This document shows, one piece after another, positions 40,176 through 55,100 of a stretch of 64,000 nucleotides of DNA. The stretch covers positions 372,001 through 436,000 of the forward strand of contig CM066918.1 in NCBI GenBank assembly GCA_033964015.1, in the 5' to 3' direction. The DNA is from Scolanthus callimorphus (taxonomy: Eukaryota; Cnidaria; Anthozoa; Actiniaria; Edwardsiidae). Made by a program: the position numbers and the translations under genes. Every line of letters starts with the position of its first letter. The first letter of the stretch is position 1. The notes under the pieces were generated by a model, which was not told where the DNA came from, made no database searches, and saw nothing but the letters and a program-made list of their open reading frames with translations.

Positions 40176-43100
40176 TTAGTGACGCGCATCCTCGCCAGGA
40201 GACTCTAGTGGGCCCGTGTCATGCTCGGATGACGACGAAGAGCTGGGCATGCGCGCTGCATCGACTTTTTCGGTTCTCGACTTACTGGGAGATGAGCGCG
40301 GCCTTGTTGGCGGAGTCCTGGGAGGAGAGGGCTTCAATTGCACACTCCTCACAGATGGCACTGAATCTACCATCCACGCTATTGACGCCTTATGAGGCAA
40401 TATTTCCTGGTTTCCTGATTTCAAACTTGCCAAACTAGTTTCAGATTGCGTTTCTTTGACTTTTTCTTCAGACGAGGTGATCTTTAGAAGAGATCTTCTC
40501 GGGGAGCCTGTGCCTTTCGGTTTTGGCGTGCCAGGGGGGCTCGGCTGTAGTGGTGTGATAATGACGCCTTGGGATAGCACTTGGGCTAATTTACGCGAAG
40601 ACATCCTCTCCAATGGAACGTACTCAGAAGACCTCTTCGGACTGCCGACCACAGGAGGCGACGGAACAATACTTGGACTCTGAATGCCATCGGTTGGTGA
40701 GCCCAGCCCTTGTCCTTTCAACTCAAATGACAATGATTTCAAAGGAGGACCTCCTCCATTACCAATTGATCCTTTTGATCCCTTAGATCTTCTGGACCTT
40801 ACAGATGTTCGAGATGATCGATTGTTGATGATGCTCTCGCTCGAGCAATGTGGCGAGAATTCCAAACCAACGCGTGGTATACTTTGCTTCGATGGCGTTT
40901 CTGAAGATTCCTTGATATCAGCTTTGCTCTCAACAGCGTTCGTCTGCTGTGCTATCTTATCGCTTGTATCACCTCCATCAGCCTTATCTTCTGACTTTTG
41001 AGCATTCGTCAGATTATCAAGTTCCTTGATAATTCTCTCTCTCTCCAATGAGTCTATCATATCGTCGTCATTTGGAGGTGTGGTCGGCTCCTGTACCACA
41101 ATGGATGGAACATCTCGTGCGACACATGCATTTGATACATCACCGTCACCAGTTGAACCACTACCTTCAGCTAGTTTATCTGCGGAATCACCCTCAACAA
41201 AGGCGCCTTTAGATTTTCTCGGGGGCGACAAAGGCTTAATCGAAGTAATTTGGAGGGTGTCTCTCCTTGCTGCTTCGTCGAATTGTGACAAATCCTGAGA
41301 TGATCTTCTTGGAGGCCAGCGCTCTTCAAAAGACGACGTTTTCGGAAGTGATGACTTCCTACCGACACCTTTCAATGCAACAACTGGATCTGGGGGAGTC
41401 AGCGAGATTCTTCTGTTTCTGCTGTCTGATTCGGACGTCAGTGAAAAGCACCTCTCCCTGCTCGAAGTGTTAAATTGTTCCTCAGCCAGTTCTGTAGTTG
41501 AATGGCTTTTCTGCTTAGTTTCTAGCGACCCAAACGACAAGTCAGGCGAGACCTTTGCTGCTTCTAGCGACTTTTTAGCGAGTGCTTTGGTTACTTCTTT
41601 GGAAGACTCCTTTGTAGTTTCTTTGAAAGCTTTAGAGCTAACTTTCTCTGTGGAAGGCTTGAGTGATACTTCAACAGTCTCTTCTGATAACACTTCTTTC
41701 GATGATTTGGGTGACACTTTAGCAGTCTCTTGTGATGACTTGGGCGACACTTTTGCAGTTTCTACCGATGACTTGGTTGACCCTTTTGCAGCTTCTGCCG
41801 ACGGCATAGATGACGTTTTCATTGTGGTTTGCTTGTGCAAAATTTCGGCGGATGTCTTGGGAGACACTTTAGTAGCTTTTGTCGATTGTGTAGGTGATAC
41901 GTTAGTACTGGAGAGATTTGGTGGAACCTCTTTAGATGCCTTTGGCGTCACTCGCGTGCTTTCTCCGTTTGGCGACACTTTAGCATCATCTGCTGAGGGC
42001 TTGGATGAAACTTTCGCGGTCTCCCCAGATGGCTTTGGCGAAACTTTTACAGCCTTTTCTGATGGCTTGGGTGACATTTTAGTGGCTTCCACGGATCCTT
42101 TGGACGACACATCAGCAGTCTCTATTGATGTCTGTGGCTCTTTAGCAGCTTCTATTGATTGCTTGGGCGACAATTCCGCAGCCAATCCAGATGTCTTTGG
42201 CGACACTTTTGATGGCTTGGGCGACACTTTGGCAGCCTCTGTAGATGTCTTTGGTGACACTTTTGCAGTCTCTGCTGATGGCTTTGGTGATATCTTTGCA
42301 GCCTCTGTAGATAGCTTGGGTGACACTTTTGCAGCCTCTGAAGATGGCTTGGGTGACACTTTTGCAACCTTTGCTGATGGCTTGGGTGATACCTTTGCAG
42401 CCTCTGTAGATGGCTTGGGTGACATCGTTGCAGCCTCTGCTAATGGTTTTGATGATACTTTGGCAGCCTCTGTAGATGTCTTTCGTGACACTTTTGCAGC
42501 CTCTGTAGATGGCTTTGGTGACACTTTTGCAACCTCTGCTGATGGCTTGGGTGAAGCCTTTGCAGCCTCTGTAGATGTCTTTGGTGATACCTTTACAGCC
42601 TCTCCTGATGGTTTGGGTGATAAATTGGCAGTTTCTGTAGATGTCTTTGGTGACACTTTTGCGACCTTTGCTGATGGCTTGGGTGATACCTTTGCAGCCT
42701 CTGATGATGGCTTGGGTGACACTTTGGCAGCCTCTGTAGATGTCTTTGGTGACACTTTTGCTGCCTCTGCTGATGGTTTGGGTGATAATTTGGCAGCTTC
42801 TGTAGATGTCTTTGGTGACACTTTTGCAACCTTTGCTGATGGCTTGGGTGATACCTTTGCAGCCTCTGTAGATGGCTTGGGTGACACTTTGGCAGCCTCT
42901 GTAGATGTCTTTGGTGACACTTTTGCTGTCTCTGCTGATGGTTTGGGTGATAATTTGGCAGCTTCTGTAGATGTCTTTGGTGACACTTTTGCAACCTTTG
43001 CTGATGGCTTGGGTGATACCTTTGCAGCCTCTGTAGATGGCTTGGGTGACACTTTGGCAGCCTCTGTAGATGTCTTTGGTGACACTTTTGCTGTCTCTGC

Positions 43101-46100
43101 TGATGGTTTGGGTGATAAATTGGCAGCTTCTGTAGATGTCTTTGGTGGCACTTTTGCAACCTTTGCTGATGGCTTGGGTGATACCTTTGCAGCCTCTGCT
43201 GATGGCTTGGGTGACACTTTGGCAGCCTCTGTAGATGTCTTTGGTGACACTTTTGCTGTCTCTGCTGATGGCTTGGGTGATAATTTGGCAGCTTCTGTAG
43301 ATGTCTTTGGTGACACTTTTGCAACCTTTGCTGATGGCTTTGGTGATACCTTTGCAGCCTCTGTAGATGGCTTGGGTGATATCGTTGCAGCCTCTGCTGA
43401 TGGCTTGTGTGACACTTCGGCAGCCTCTGTAGATGGCTTGGGTGATACCTTTGCAGCTTCTGTAGATGGCTTGGGTGACACTTTTGCAGCCTCTGTAGAT
43501 GGCTTGGGTGATATCGTTGCAGCCTCTGTTGATGGCTTGGGTGACACTTTGGCAGCCTCTATAGATGTCTTTGGTGACACTTTTGCAGTCTCTGCTGATG
43601 GTTTGGGTGATACTTTTGCAGCCTCTGTAGATGTTTTTGATGATACTTTTGTAAACTTTGCTAATGGCTTGGGTGACACTTTGGCAGCCTCTGTAGATGT
43701 CTTTGGTGACACTTTTGCAACCTCTGCTGATGGCTTGGGTGAAACTTTGGCAGCCTCTGTAGATGGCTTTGGTGAAACGTTTGCATTCTCTGCTGATGGC
43801 TTGCGTGATACTTTGGCAGTCTCTGTAGATGGCGTGGATGACACCTTAGAAGCCTCCACTGATGGCTTGGGCGATACTTCGATAACTTCTGCTGATGGCT
43901 TGGGCGACAATTTGACAGCCTTTGTAGATGTCTCAGGTGACACCTTCACAGCCTCTGTTAGTGGCTTGGGTGACACTTTTGTATCCTCCGTAGATGTCTT
44001 TGGTGATACCTTTGCAGCCATTGCTGATGACTTGGGTGACACTTTGGCAGCCTCTGTAAATGTCTTTAGTGACACCTTTGCGGATGACTTGGGCGACACT
44101 TTGGCTTCCTCTGTAGATGTCTTTGGTGACGCCTTTGCAGTCGCTGATGATGGCTTGGGTGACACCTTTGCAGCCTTTGTTGATGGCTTGGGTGACACTT
44201 TGGCAACCTCTGTTGATGGCTTGGACGACAATTTGTCAGAATCTGTAGATGTCTCTGGTGGAACATTAGCAGACTCTGCTGAAAGCTTGGGTGACACTTT
44301 TGTAACCACTGTTGATGGCGCAGGTGACAGTTTTGCAGCCTCTGTAGATGCCTTGGGTGATACCTTAACCGCCTCTGCTGACGGTGACGTTTTCGTAGCT
44401 ATTGTGGATGGCTTGAGCGACACCCTACTAATTTCCGTTGATTTGCTGGTGACAGACATCGATGACTTTGGTGTAACTTTTGTAGCTATTGTTGATAGTA
44501 CAGGTGACACCATAGCTGCCTGTGCGGATGTCTTGGGCGACACTTGAGCGATCCTTCCGGATGATTTACGCGACACTTCCGTGGCTTCGGTTGAAGCAAA
44601 AGAAGACTGTTCTTCCATCTGACTTGATCTTGTGCTTTTCACATCAATTGGGTCACTAAGTGCTTTTTCAGATATCAAGGAACATGACTTAGAAATCACT
44701 GGAAGATTGCTCGTGCTCTGATCTGAGGACGGCTTTATCTGGCTTGTGTTATCTTCCATTACTCCTTTCAGCAAAGATTCTTGGTCCATAACAAGTGAGG
44801 TTCGCGAAGAAACTGCTGGAAGGTGTGTTGGGGAAGCCATCTGCTTTCTTTTTTCTTCGAGTTCCTCGTGCTTGGTAGAAAGTTTAGCTTTGTCTGGAGA
44901 CAGAAGCCGCGGTAGAAGAACATAAGGTGATGCTCTGTCCGATATCTCGCACGGTACGCTTTCCTCTTTGCGTGCAATCAAGTCAGAAATGGAGTCCGTT
45001 TTCTCAATATCACTCACATGATGTGAAGTGGGCTCTGGCGTGTTAGTCACAGATACTAATGTGTCAAATTCGCATGGGCCTTGTTCTGTAGGTACAGCAG
45101 AACTCGCGAGTCTTGAGCCTGTTTTTTGTGGCACACTGTCCATCATCGCTTTGACGATATTCTGGTGGCTAGCACGTGACCTAAGCACCATAGAATCTGA
45201 CAGAGACACAGGCAACTGAAACGTGACTGTTTTCTCAAACGTATGATCTGAGCTAAAGCGCCTGTTAGCCAACCTCTCGAGTTGTAACTTTGCTATAGAA
45301 CCTGTTACATCGGAATCATTCTCGTCGTCGTCGATGATATCCAGTTCTTTCTCAAGTTCCTCAAGATTTTCTTCTGTAGTTGACGGACTTCGTCCTCTGT
45401 GACTGAGATATCTCGGTGTCGGGGGTCGATTGAGCACGCTGAGAAAGTCTGATTCTCTTGGAACATAGCTAGCTCTTCGTCCTTCAAAAATGTTCCTTTC
45501 GCTAAAATGGACGAATGAATGTCGCCGTCCAGCTTCAGGTGTTTCGTTCATCGATTCATTCTTGATGACGTCAATGGCGTTTTCTATGACTTCATTGATA
45601 AACTTTGTTATCCTTAACTGATACTGCTCGTTGCGGAACAACTTATTCTCTTCTGAATCTTCACCCGCGACAAATTCTTGTTCGGCAATTTCAGCTTCTT
45701 CGTGAGTCAAAACCTCGTAGTCGTGTTCTTCATCTGTATCAGACATCAAATCGAGTAGCTCACCCGAAGCCTTCAGTTTGTCTACCGCCGCTTCTATTAT
45801 GTTTTCCACAAACTGTACCACTTTCCTCATAACTTCATCATCAATAATAGAATGTGATGACTCTGATCCATCTAATGAAGACTCTGATGCCGATCGAACT
45901 GCAAGCCTCGCGACTTCTTTCGCTTCTTCTGTCACTCTAGCTTTTTGAAACGTCCCTAGTGTTTCTACTGATCTTCGTGCAGTCACTGTCGCCATGTTGC
46001 GTCCCTCCAAGGCTAAACCTGCCTCATATATATTCTCAGCTGATTTGGAAGCCGCGTAAGCAAGCTCTTGAGCTTTGACAACACTGGCCTGAGCCTTCTG

Positions 46101-49100
46101 TAAAGACTCTTGCGCTGCCAGGACAGCTCTCGTGCTCAGTTCTTTCGAAAAATAATCCTCTTCTTCGACTCTCTGTAATGACTTTCTAGCTGAAAGCAAG
46201 GCTTCTAACGCTAGCTCTTCTGCTGCATCAAGGAAAGCCCGCTCTTCTATTCGTGCCAAAGATGTTTGCGCTGATACTATGGCATCAGATGCGAGGGTTT
46301 GTGCGGCGTTTAAAATGTGCTGTTCATGAAGACAATCCATGGAGTTTTGAGCTGATATCATGGCGTGGTTAGCAAGTCTCCACGCAGCTCTGTCAATGAA
46401 CTCCTCAAGGATAGGCGTCACACCGTAACATGCCTCTAGGGACTCTTTTGCCGTAATCATTGCCGCGTTCATCAAGCCCGTTGAAGCCTCTAAAAGTGCG
46501 CTCTCTTCCTGATGAAAATTCGCGAGGGAATCGACTGCGGATCTTATTGCCTCACCCACTAGCCCCTTCGCTGCGCTTTCGATGCCATATTCACGATCCC
46601 ACAAAACTGGCGACGAGGTTCTTGCTTCCTCGGCGGACATCCTCGGGGAGAGCATCTCTATCTGAGCCCTTCTTAGCCTGTCTTCGGCTCTCTCTATAGC
46701 ACTGAGTACAATACCATGAGCTGTCTCGATCATTTCTACATCGCTCTCTTTTCCTGACACGTACCCCTTCTCGATATCTTCAGCTAGTAGTGCCTTTGTG
46801 TACGCTATAGAACTGGAAACTAAATCCTTTGCTGCAGCACTAATTTCACCTCGAGTAACGATAGGTTCCACGTGTTTGGCTTCTTCTTCTCTGTCCAAGG
46901 TCAAGCTGGCAGACTCAATAATACCCAGAACATAACTTCTAACCTGCCTTCTGGTTGATTGCTCGCTCTCTTTCTTGTCTTCTGTGCCAACGAGAGCTTG
47001 TGCAGAATCAATTATTTGTTTTACTAAACACTTGACTTGGACTCTCTTATCTTCTTCTTCGAGGACGTTAAAGGCGTTACAAATTATGGAGCTGACCAGT
47101 GAGCGAACTTGCTGTTGATTGGACGTCTTCTCCGAAATAGAGGACTCACTCGGCGAAGATTCCACAGATGAATATGAAAGAGAAGTCCCCGAACCTTCTT
47201 CTAGGTCCTGAAAATTAACCAAGATAAAAATGTCGATCAAATTGACATGAACGGTATTACTGACTTTTTTAATCAGAACGATAAGATGATCATGAACTCC
47301 GACATTGTAACCACCTTCCGATACTGAATCTTTCTGTTTTCTATGCGGGCTAGTTATGATAAGCTCTATAGCCACGTTTTATCATCTTAAAACACCGCGA
47401 GAAGAGATGGGAAAGGCAATTTGTTTATTATATTTTGTCACAGTGAACGAACCCATGTCTTTTTCTCGAGCTTCGCTTTGGCGCCCCGAGTTCGCGCAGA
47501 TGAGTTATGTTAACCACGAGTTCGCGCAGATGAGTTATGTTAACCACGAGTTCGCGCAGATGAGTTATGTTAACCACGAGTTCGCGTAGATGAGTTATGT
47601 TAACCACGAGTTTGCGCAGATGAGTTATGTTAACCACGAGTTCGCGTAGATGAGTTATGTTAACCACGAGTTCGCGTAGCTGAGTTATGTTAACCACGAG
47701 TTCGCGTAGATGAGTTATGTTAACCACGAGTTCGCGCAGATGAGTTATGTTAACCACGAGTTCGCGCAGATGAGTTATGTTAACCACGAGTTCGCGCAGA
47801 TGAGTTATGTTAACCACGAGTTCGCGCAGATGAGTTATGTTAACCACGAGTTCGCGCAGATGAGTTATGTTAACCACGAGTTCGCGTAGATGAGTTATGT
47901 TAACCACGAGTTCGCGCAGATGAGTGATGTTAACCACGAGTTCGCGCAGATGAGTTATGTTAACCACGAGTTCGCGCAGATGAGTTATGTTAACCACGAG
48001 TTCGCGCAGATGAGTTATGTTAACCACGAGTTCGCGCAGATGAGTTATGTTAACCACGAGTTCGCGTAGATGAGTTATGTTAACCACGAGTTCGCGTAGA
48101 TGAGTTATGTTAACCACGAGTTCGCGTAGATGAGTTATGTTAACCACGAGTTTGCGCAGATGAGTTATGTTAACCACGAGTTCGCGTAGATGAGTTATGT
48201 TAACCACGAGTTTGCGCAGATGAGTTATGTTAACCACGAGTTCGCGTAGATGAGTTATGTTAACCACGAGTTCGCGTAGCTGAGTTATGTTAACCACGAG
48301 TTCGCGTAGATGAGTTATGTTAACCACGAGTTCGCGTAGATGAGTTATGTTAACCACGAGTTCGCGCAGATGAGTTATGTTAACCACGAGTTCGCGCAGA
48401 TGAGTTATGTTAACCACGAGTTCGCGCAGATGAGTTATGTTAACCACGAGTTCGCGTAGATGAGTTATGTTAACCACGAGTTTGCGCAGATGAGTTATGT
48501 TAACCACGAGTTCGCGTAGATGAGTTATGTTAACCACGAGTTCGCGTAGATGAGTTATGTTAACCACGAGTTCGCGCAGATGAGTTATGTTAACCACGAG
48601 TTCGCGCAGATGAGTTATGTTAACCACGAGCTCGCGTAGATGAGTTATGTTAACCACGAGTTCGCGTAGATGAGTTATGTTAACCACGAGTTCGCGTAGC
48701 TGAGTTATGTTAACCACGAGTTCGCGTAGATGAGTTATGTTAACCACGAGTTCGCGCAGATGAGTTATGTTAACCACGAGTTCGCGCAGATGAGTTATGT
48801 TAACCACGAGTTCGCGCAGATGAGTTATGTTGACCACGAGTTCGCGCAGATGAGTTATGTTAACCACGAGTTCGCGCAGATGAGTTATGTTAACCACGAG
48901 TTCGCGTAGATTATGTTAACCACGAGTTCGCGCAGATGAGTTATGTTAACCACGAGTTCGCGCAGATGAGTTATGTTAACCACGAGTTCGCGCAGATGAG
49001 TTATGTTAACCACGAGTTCGCGCAGATGAGTTATGTTAACCACGAGTTCGCGCAGATGAGTTATGTTAACCACGAGTTCGCGTAGATGAGTTATGTTAAC

Positions 49101-52100
49101 CACGAGTTCGCGTAGATGAGTTATGTTAACCACGAGTTCGCGCAGATGAGTTATGTTAACCACGAGTTCGCGCAGATGAGTTATGTTAACCACGCGTTCG
49201 CGTAGATGAGTTATGTTAACCACGAGTTCGCGTAGATGAGTTATGTTAACCACGAGTTCGCGCAGATGAGTTATGTTAACCACGAGTTCGCGCAGATGAG
49301 TTATGTTAACCACGAGTTCGCGTAGATGAGTTATGTTAACCACGAGTTCGCGTAGATATGCTATGTTAACCACGAGTTCGCGCAGATGAGTTATGTTAAC
49401 CACGAGTTCGCGTAGATATGCTATGTTAACCACGAGTTCGCGCAGATGAGTTATGTTAACCACGAGTTCGCGTAGATGAGTTATGTTAACCACGAGTTCG
49501 CGTAGATATGCTATGTTAACCACGAGTTCGCGCAGATGAGTTATGTTAACCACGAGTTCGCGTAGATATGCTATGTTAACCACGAGTTCGCGCAGATGAG
49601 TTATGTTAACCACGAGTTCGCGCAGATGAGTTATGTTAACCACGAGTTCGCGTAGATATGTTATGTTAACCACGAGTTCACGTAGATGAGTTATGTTAAC
49701 CACGAGTTCGCGTAGATGAGTTATGTTAACCACGAGTTCGCGCAGATGAGTTATGTTAACCACGAGTTCGCGCAGATGAGTTATGTTAACCACGAGTTCG
49801 CGTAAATGAGTTATGTTAATCCCGAGTTCGCGCAGATGAGTTATGTTAACCACGAGTTCGCGTAAATGAGTTATGTTAACCACGAGTTCGCGCAGATGAG
49901 TTATGTTAACCACGAGTTCGCGCAGATGAGTTATGTTAACCACGAGTTCACGTAGATGAGTTATGTTAACCACGAGTTCGCGCAGATGAGTTATGTTAAC
50001 CACGAGTTCGCGCAGATGAGTTATGTTAACCACGAGTTCGCGTAAATGAGTTATGTTAATCCCGAGTTCGCGTAGATGAGAGTGTTCACCTACCTCTTCC
50101 TCTTCTTCCTCTATTATGGGCGTGGTCAAGTCTTGGAAGTCGACGCGGGCTTCCTCTATGTCTCGCCCATTCTTGGACGGCAGACTGACTTGCAAACCCC
50201 TGAAGAAAACAACGAGCATCCATTTTTTGTATTGTTTGCTTTAAAGACGTGCGCACGTTTTACCCCGCGTCACTACTGACTGGTTAATAGTTTGTATAAA
50301 TACTAACGACTAGTTTAAATACTGGGATTACAAAACGTGTATAGAATGATTTCTTACTTGATTCCTGGCGGGAAGAACTGCTCGCCTTCATAGTCCCTTA
50401 GCAGCTCGGAATTCACGTCCCACACGCTCTTTAGCCTGCTGCGAAATCCTGTGCGTTCTGGTGCAGACCATCTATAGAATAAGAGAAATTTCCCACGGTA
50501 TAAGTTGAAAGGAACTGCCTATCATACAATGGTGCTGTGGAGCAACCAAACGTATGAAATATTTACGCCGTGCCAAGTGCGCTATAGCACTGTAGGTTAA
50601 GAGATGTATCACAGCATCTGTCGAGGACGTAAGTGTTCACAGTGTTTTAGGTTTCTCGTCAAATTCGAATAAAAAGCGACTTCATTGCATGGTTCATGAT
50701 TAAAGTGGTACTCATGGTTTTGCGAGGCAGCATCACTCTTTTAGCACCCTTATATCACTCTTTTAGCACCCTTATATCACCCTTTTAACACCCTTCTATC
50801 ACTCGTTCATACCTGCGAAGATGCATGTCGGTATAACTAGTGTCCGGTGTCCGTTGACTGCCAACCGAACTCGACAAACTCCCCTTACGCTCCCGCATTC
50901 TTTCGTGCTTAATCCTCCATTCGTGGAGGTCTTTCTCTTTTTTCTCGTGCAGTTTTCTCATGAACTGGTCAGCCTCGAAGAACTCGTGGTACAGCGAGCT
51001 TCGTCTCGTCCTTAGGCACTTGTCCAGGATCTCTACAACATGATTTAGATTTATTAGGCGAAACGTATTGTTCCGGCCGTCCATCTTGGTTTTATTTTCT
51101 ATTCATCAAACAAATTACAGTACACACCTTTTTTTAGCTGTCCGCAAATTGCGAAAACCTAATCTGGGGACGCGGGAAACATTGGAACGCGGGAAATATT
51201 GAAATGTTTAACAGATACCCACATTCGTACTATAAACAGCAGAAAATATAAGAAAAGGGCAGACAAAAAGGACAGGTGAATTTGCAAAATAGAAATTGTT
51301 ATGATATTTGTATCATTCAAGGCTAGCAGAACGCTCCTCGCTTTCCAAAAAGGCTTTATTTACTCTCACCTTGATGTTTCTCTGCCTTTCTCTCCATGAT
51401 ACTTGCTCGCCTCTGGATGTTCACCTGCCGTTCTTTCTCTTGTTGAACTTCGTCCGTGTGCTTACGCTCAAGATGTGCCAACGATACAGTACAACGGCGC
51501 CTCCACTGCTCCTTTGCCTAACAATACACAAGCTTAATCAGCACTGATACTAAGATAAAGGACTGAGTTACGGAGCTGCTAAATACATTACGCAGAAACG
51601 CATAGCTGATGGCAAAATTCTATAGGATTATTCAAAGCTTCAGGAGGCTAGATTCCGCTAAGAAAATAGCACGAAAAAAGCGATATCGCACGAGTCGCTC
51701 CGCGACTCGTGCGATATCGCCTTTTTGAGTGCTATTTTCGGCGGAATCTACCGACTGAACGCTTTGAATAGACTTGAATCCTGTGATATCTCGTCCTCAA
51801 TTTACACAAAAAAAGAGATATCATAGGATTCAACTACTAACTCACCCCTTCCCCCCACACCGTTTTTTCTCTCGTCGTCGCTTACTTATCGTAACAAATG
51901 GCTTATATGTTTTTGTTGTCTGCACAAAGTCCTTTCCTATTTTTATGTGGTGTTGTGGATCGTTGTGTTTTTGTAAGTCTTGTTGAGAGTCGCTTCAGTG
52001 AGTTTCAGTGAGCTGTACATGTGAATAACGCGTTTCGACATTCCTTGTCATATGAACCTCAGAAGTTTTTTTTTTCAAAACTGTTGACTAATATTAACTA

Positions 52101-55100
52101 TTTTGGCTTTTCGGGACGGCTATATTGGCTAGGCTAACCTTGCTTGTGCATGTAATTGCGGCATTATAAAACGATTACGCCTGTTTTTTTTCCGATTTGT
52201 TTCCATAGGATGAATACACATATTCATTCAATTGTGGTACCTTTTTCTCGCGAAGTTTCTTTGTCGATTTTTTGCGCTCCTTGCGTGTGGCCTCTCTTCT
52301 CTTATCTTCCTCGTTTCTCTTTTGCACAAATCGGATCTTGATCTTACGAGACTGTAAACACAACGTAACACAAATCAAAAGATGGGCTAGCACGGGACAT
52401 CAGTTTAGTAGTTTCCTGAAGATCCTCACACAGCTGTGTGTGTGTGTGCTTCACGATCATACATTACACCTAGGGCAAACGCCCAATTACGCCCGAATAC
52501 ATTAAACAAATCGATAATTTGTTATTTGAAAGTGTAATGAGTCGGCATCTTTCGAAAATAATGTAATGGACGAGACTTCAATTGGCGACGTTTGCTCGAG
52601 ACTTGCATCTCGAACCCAGAGCTCCCCGGCTCGTCACCTCGCGGGGAAGGCCCTGGTGGGTGGCAACCGTTTGAAGGCCTTCGCTGATCATTCTCGTACC
52701 CAGAGCTCCCCGACTCGTCTGCTCGCAGGGGAGGCTCTGGGGACATCAATTTGAGGGCCTTCGCTGATTGGCTGATTTTGAACGTTGAAGCATGCGCAGA
52801 AAGTTGTTTCTCGCAACGGCTCTCAACCTCGTCCCCAGGGTCTTCTCGGTCGTTTTTCAAGATGGCGGTTGGTCGAACACAAGACCCTGGGGGAGGCTGA
52901 GTCACATGACCGTTTTGAAACAAAGGACAACCTCGTTCCCATGTCCTCAAACAGTGGTCATGTGACTCAGCCTCCCCCAGGGTCTTGTGTTCGACCAACC
53001 GCCATCTTAAAAATTACCCATAAGACCCTGGGGACGAGGTTGAACGGCTCTGTATCAAATCTCGCGCATGCGTCAGTGGCCGTCACCAGAGCCTCGCCTG
53101 CGAGGTCACAAGCCGGGGAGCTCTGGGTAAGAGAATACTAGACTAGATATGGGTACGAGATTATAAATCTTTCATAGCCACACCGAATAGAAATACTGAA
53201 TGTTTGCACGTTAGCCCACAATATCATCTCCACTAATTAATATATATTTTTAGATTATAATCTATTTAAAGCTCAGGAACTGGCACTCGCAATTGTTTTA
53301 AAACCCACAAACGTTTGTTCGTGTCTTCATAGCAGTTTCAAATATCGCCTTTTACCTTCTTCTCCTGAAAGATCTTTTGGTGCTTGTGTTTCTCTTTTTG
53401 CTTTTCTCTTTGGTCTTCTTTTTTATCTTTTTCCATTTTCATTTCTTTCTTCCACGCTTCTCGTCTTTCTAAATCTCTTTCTTGCATTTCGAGATATTTA
53501 CGCCTAAAACAGACAGAACAACAGAACAGCTGTCCATGATCCAACATCGAATCCTACAAACCTTGTACCAATCCATCGTATCCATTACATCCATCCATTG
53601 TTCATTACATGCCGGAATAAAATCAGGGGGGTGAAGGGGGGGGGGGGGGGGGGGGGGGGTAGCGATCACGAATCACGGACCGATTTTTCGTTATTTCACG
53701 GATCACGGAGTTATGAAAACGCTTTTCACGAATGACGGAAGTAAAATTTTAAAAACGATTATGCAAGTTGTGTTTTAAGTTAATATAGCGATAAAAGTAG
53801 AAAAGCAGATACGCCAAAACAAGAGGGTGCATACTGAGCGGAGTAAGAGGGGTGTCCAAGGGCGCGTTTACTGAAATGACGCAGTAAAGGTTAATATTTG
53901 ATGTACTTAAGGGACATTTGACATTGATGGGGAGGGTGGCTAATTTTTTTTGGCTCGATATTTTTATTCGCGTTTGTGACTGTGCTCGATTTTTTCCTGA
54001 TATTTCTTTTGATGGTTTGGGATATCACTTAAACATGTCGCCATCAAAACGACAATTGATCACAATTCAATAAGGTATGATTTCAAGCTCTCATTTCGCG
54101 GTAATTGGTCACCGGATTTATGATTTTCGCTACTATGAAGATGTATGTTTCTGGATGCGCGCGAAGCGCGCTGCGATTTTGAAAATCAAACTATGCGGTT
54201 AATGAAATTCTTATTTCTGGGACACGAAAATCACGCTGAAGAAACGGAGTCACGAAGAAACATAATAGAAAATTTCCAAAATTAAGCATAGCCCAATGCG
54301 ATGTTTTAGTTTCTAAATGCTACACAAAAGTATCCTCTTTATGCGCGTGAAGTGCGCTCCAAATTTTGGACAAATAATTTGAAAGAATGGGAAACGTCCA
54401 GGAGTAAATGGGAACTTGGTGTTTAACAATTGCGCTTCCTGACATTTGCTAAACCATATTTACTGTTTGCTGATAGTAAATTTACTCAATTTTAAAAAGA
54501 CATTTTAATGTTGTATGGCATGGCGAGCGCGCAGCGCGCAGCGCGAGCCGACCAAAAAACCAATCTATTTATAAGGACGTCAGGTTCCCTAAAAGCAGCC
54601 AGGAGAGAATGAGCCTGCTCGATATTGGTCCAAATGGTCCGTCTCTAATGACTAGCTTTCGCGTTTCACGAATCTCTAGGCCTGTAATCACGAGTCACGT
54701 AAGAGAAATTCGAAAAATCACGGGTCACGAGGGCATGAGATTTGACGGATCACGGCAGTAATTTTCCTGTTTTCACGAATCACGGAGCAAATTTGGGGTG
54801 AATCACGGAGAACCCCTTCACCACCCTGTAAAATGAGTCTTTGGACCCGTGCGCGAATTCTAAAGCCTTTTGTTTTCCTTCTTACCTATCCTTTTCCCGT
54901 TTTTCCTTTGCTTTCTCCGCCATCTCCTTGGCTCTCCGCTCTCGTTGCCGTACAATCGCATACGCGTCCTTGTCTCGCATGAGCTGCTTTTGAAGATGTT
55001 GCTCTCTCCGCTTGTTTTCTTCCTCCGTGCGCTGGGTTCGTCTTCCCTGATGAAGGGAATCAAGCTTGACTTTTCTAATCCACTGCCGGTACGCGTTGAA

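Noticed and set aside
41467..44547. Plus-strand ORF of 1026 codons with an acidic DGLGDTFAAS-like repeat
   Set aside because: It is the exact complement of the FSIP2 33-bp coding repeat, with no splice context or homologue of its own.
47428..48897. Minus-strand ORF of 489 codons in the 30-bp minisatellite
   Set aside because: It lies wholly in an intron, consists of the VVNITHLREL unit only and does not join exon 10 in frame.
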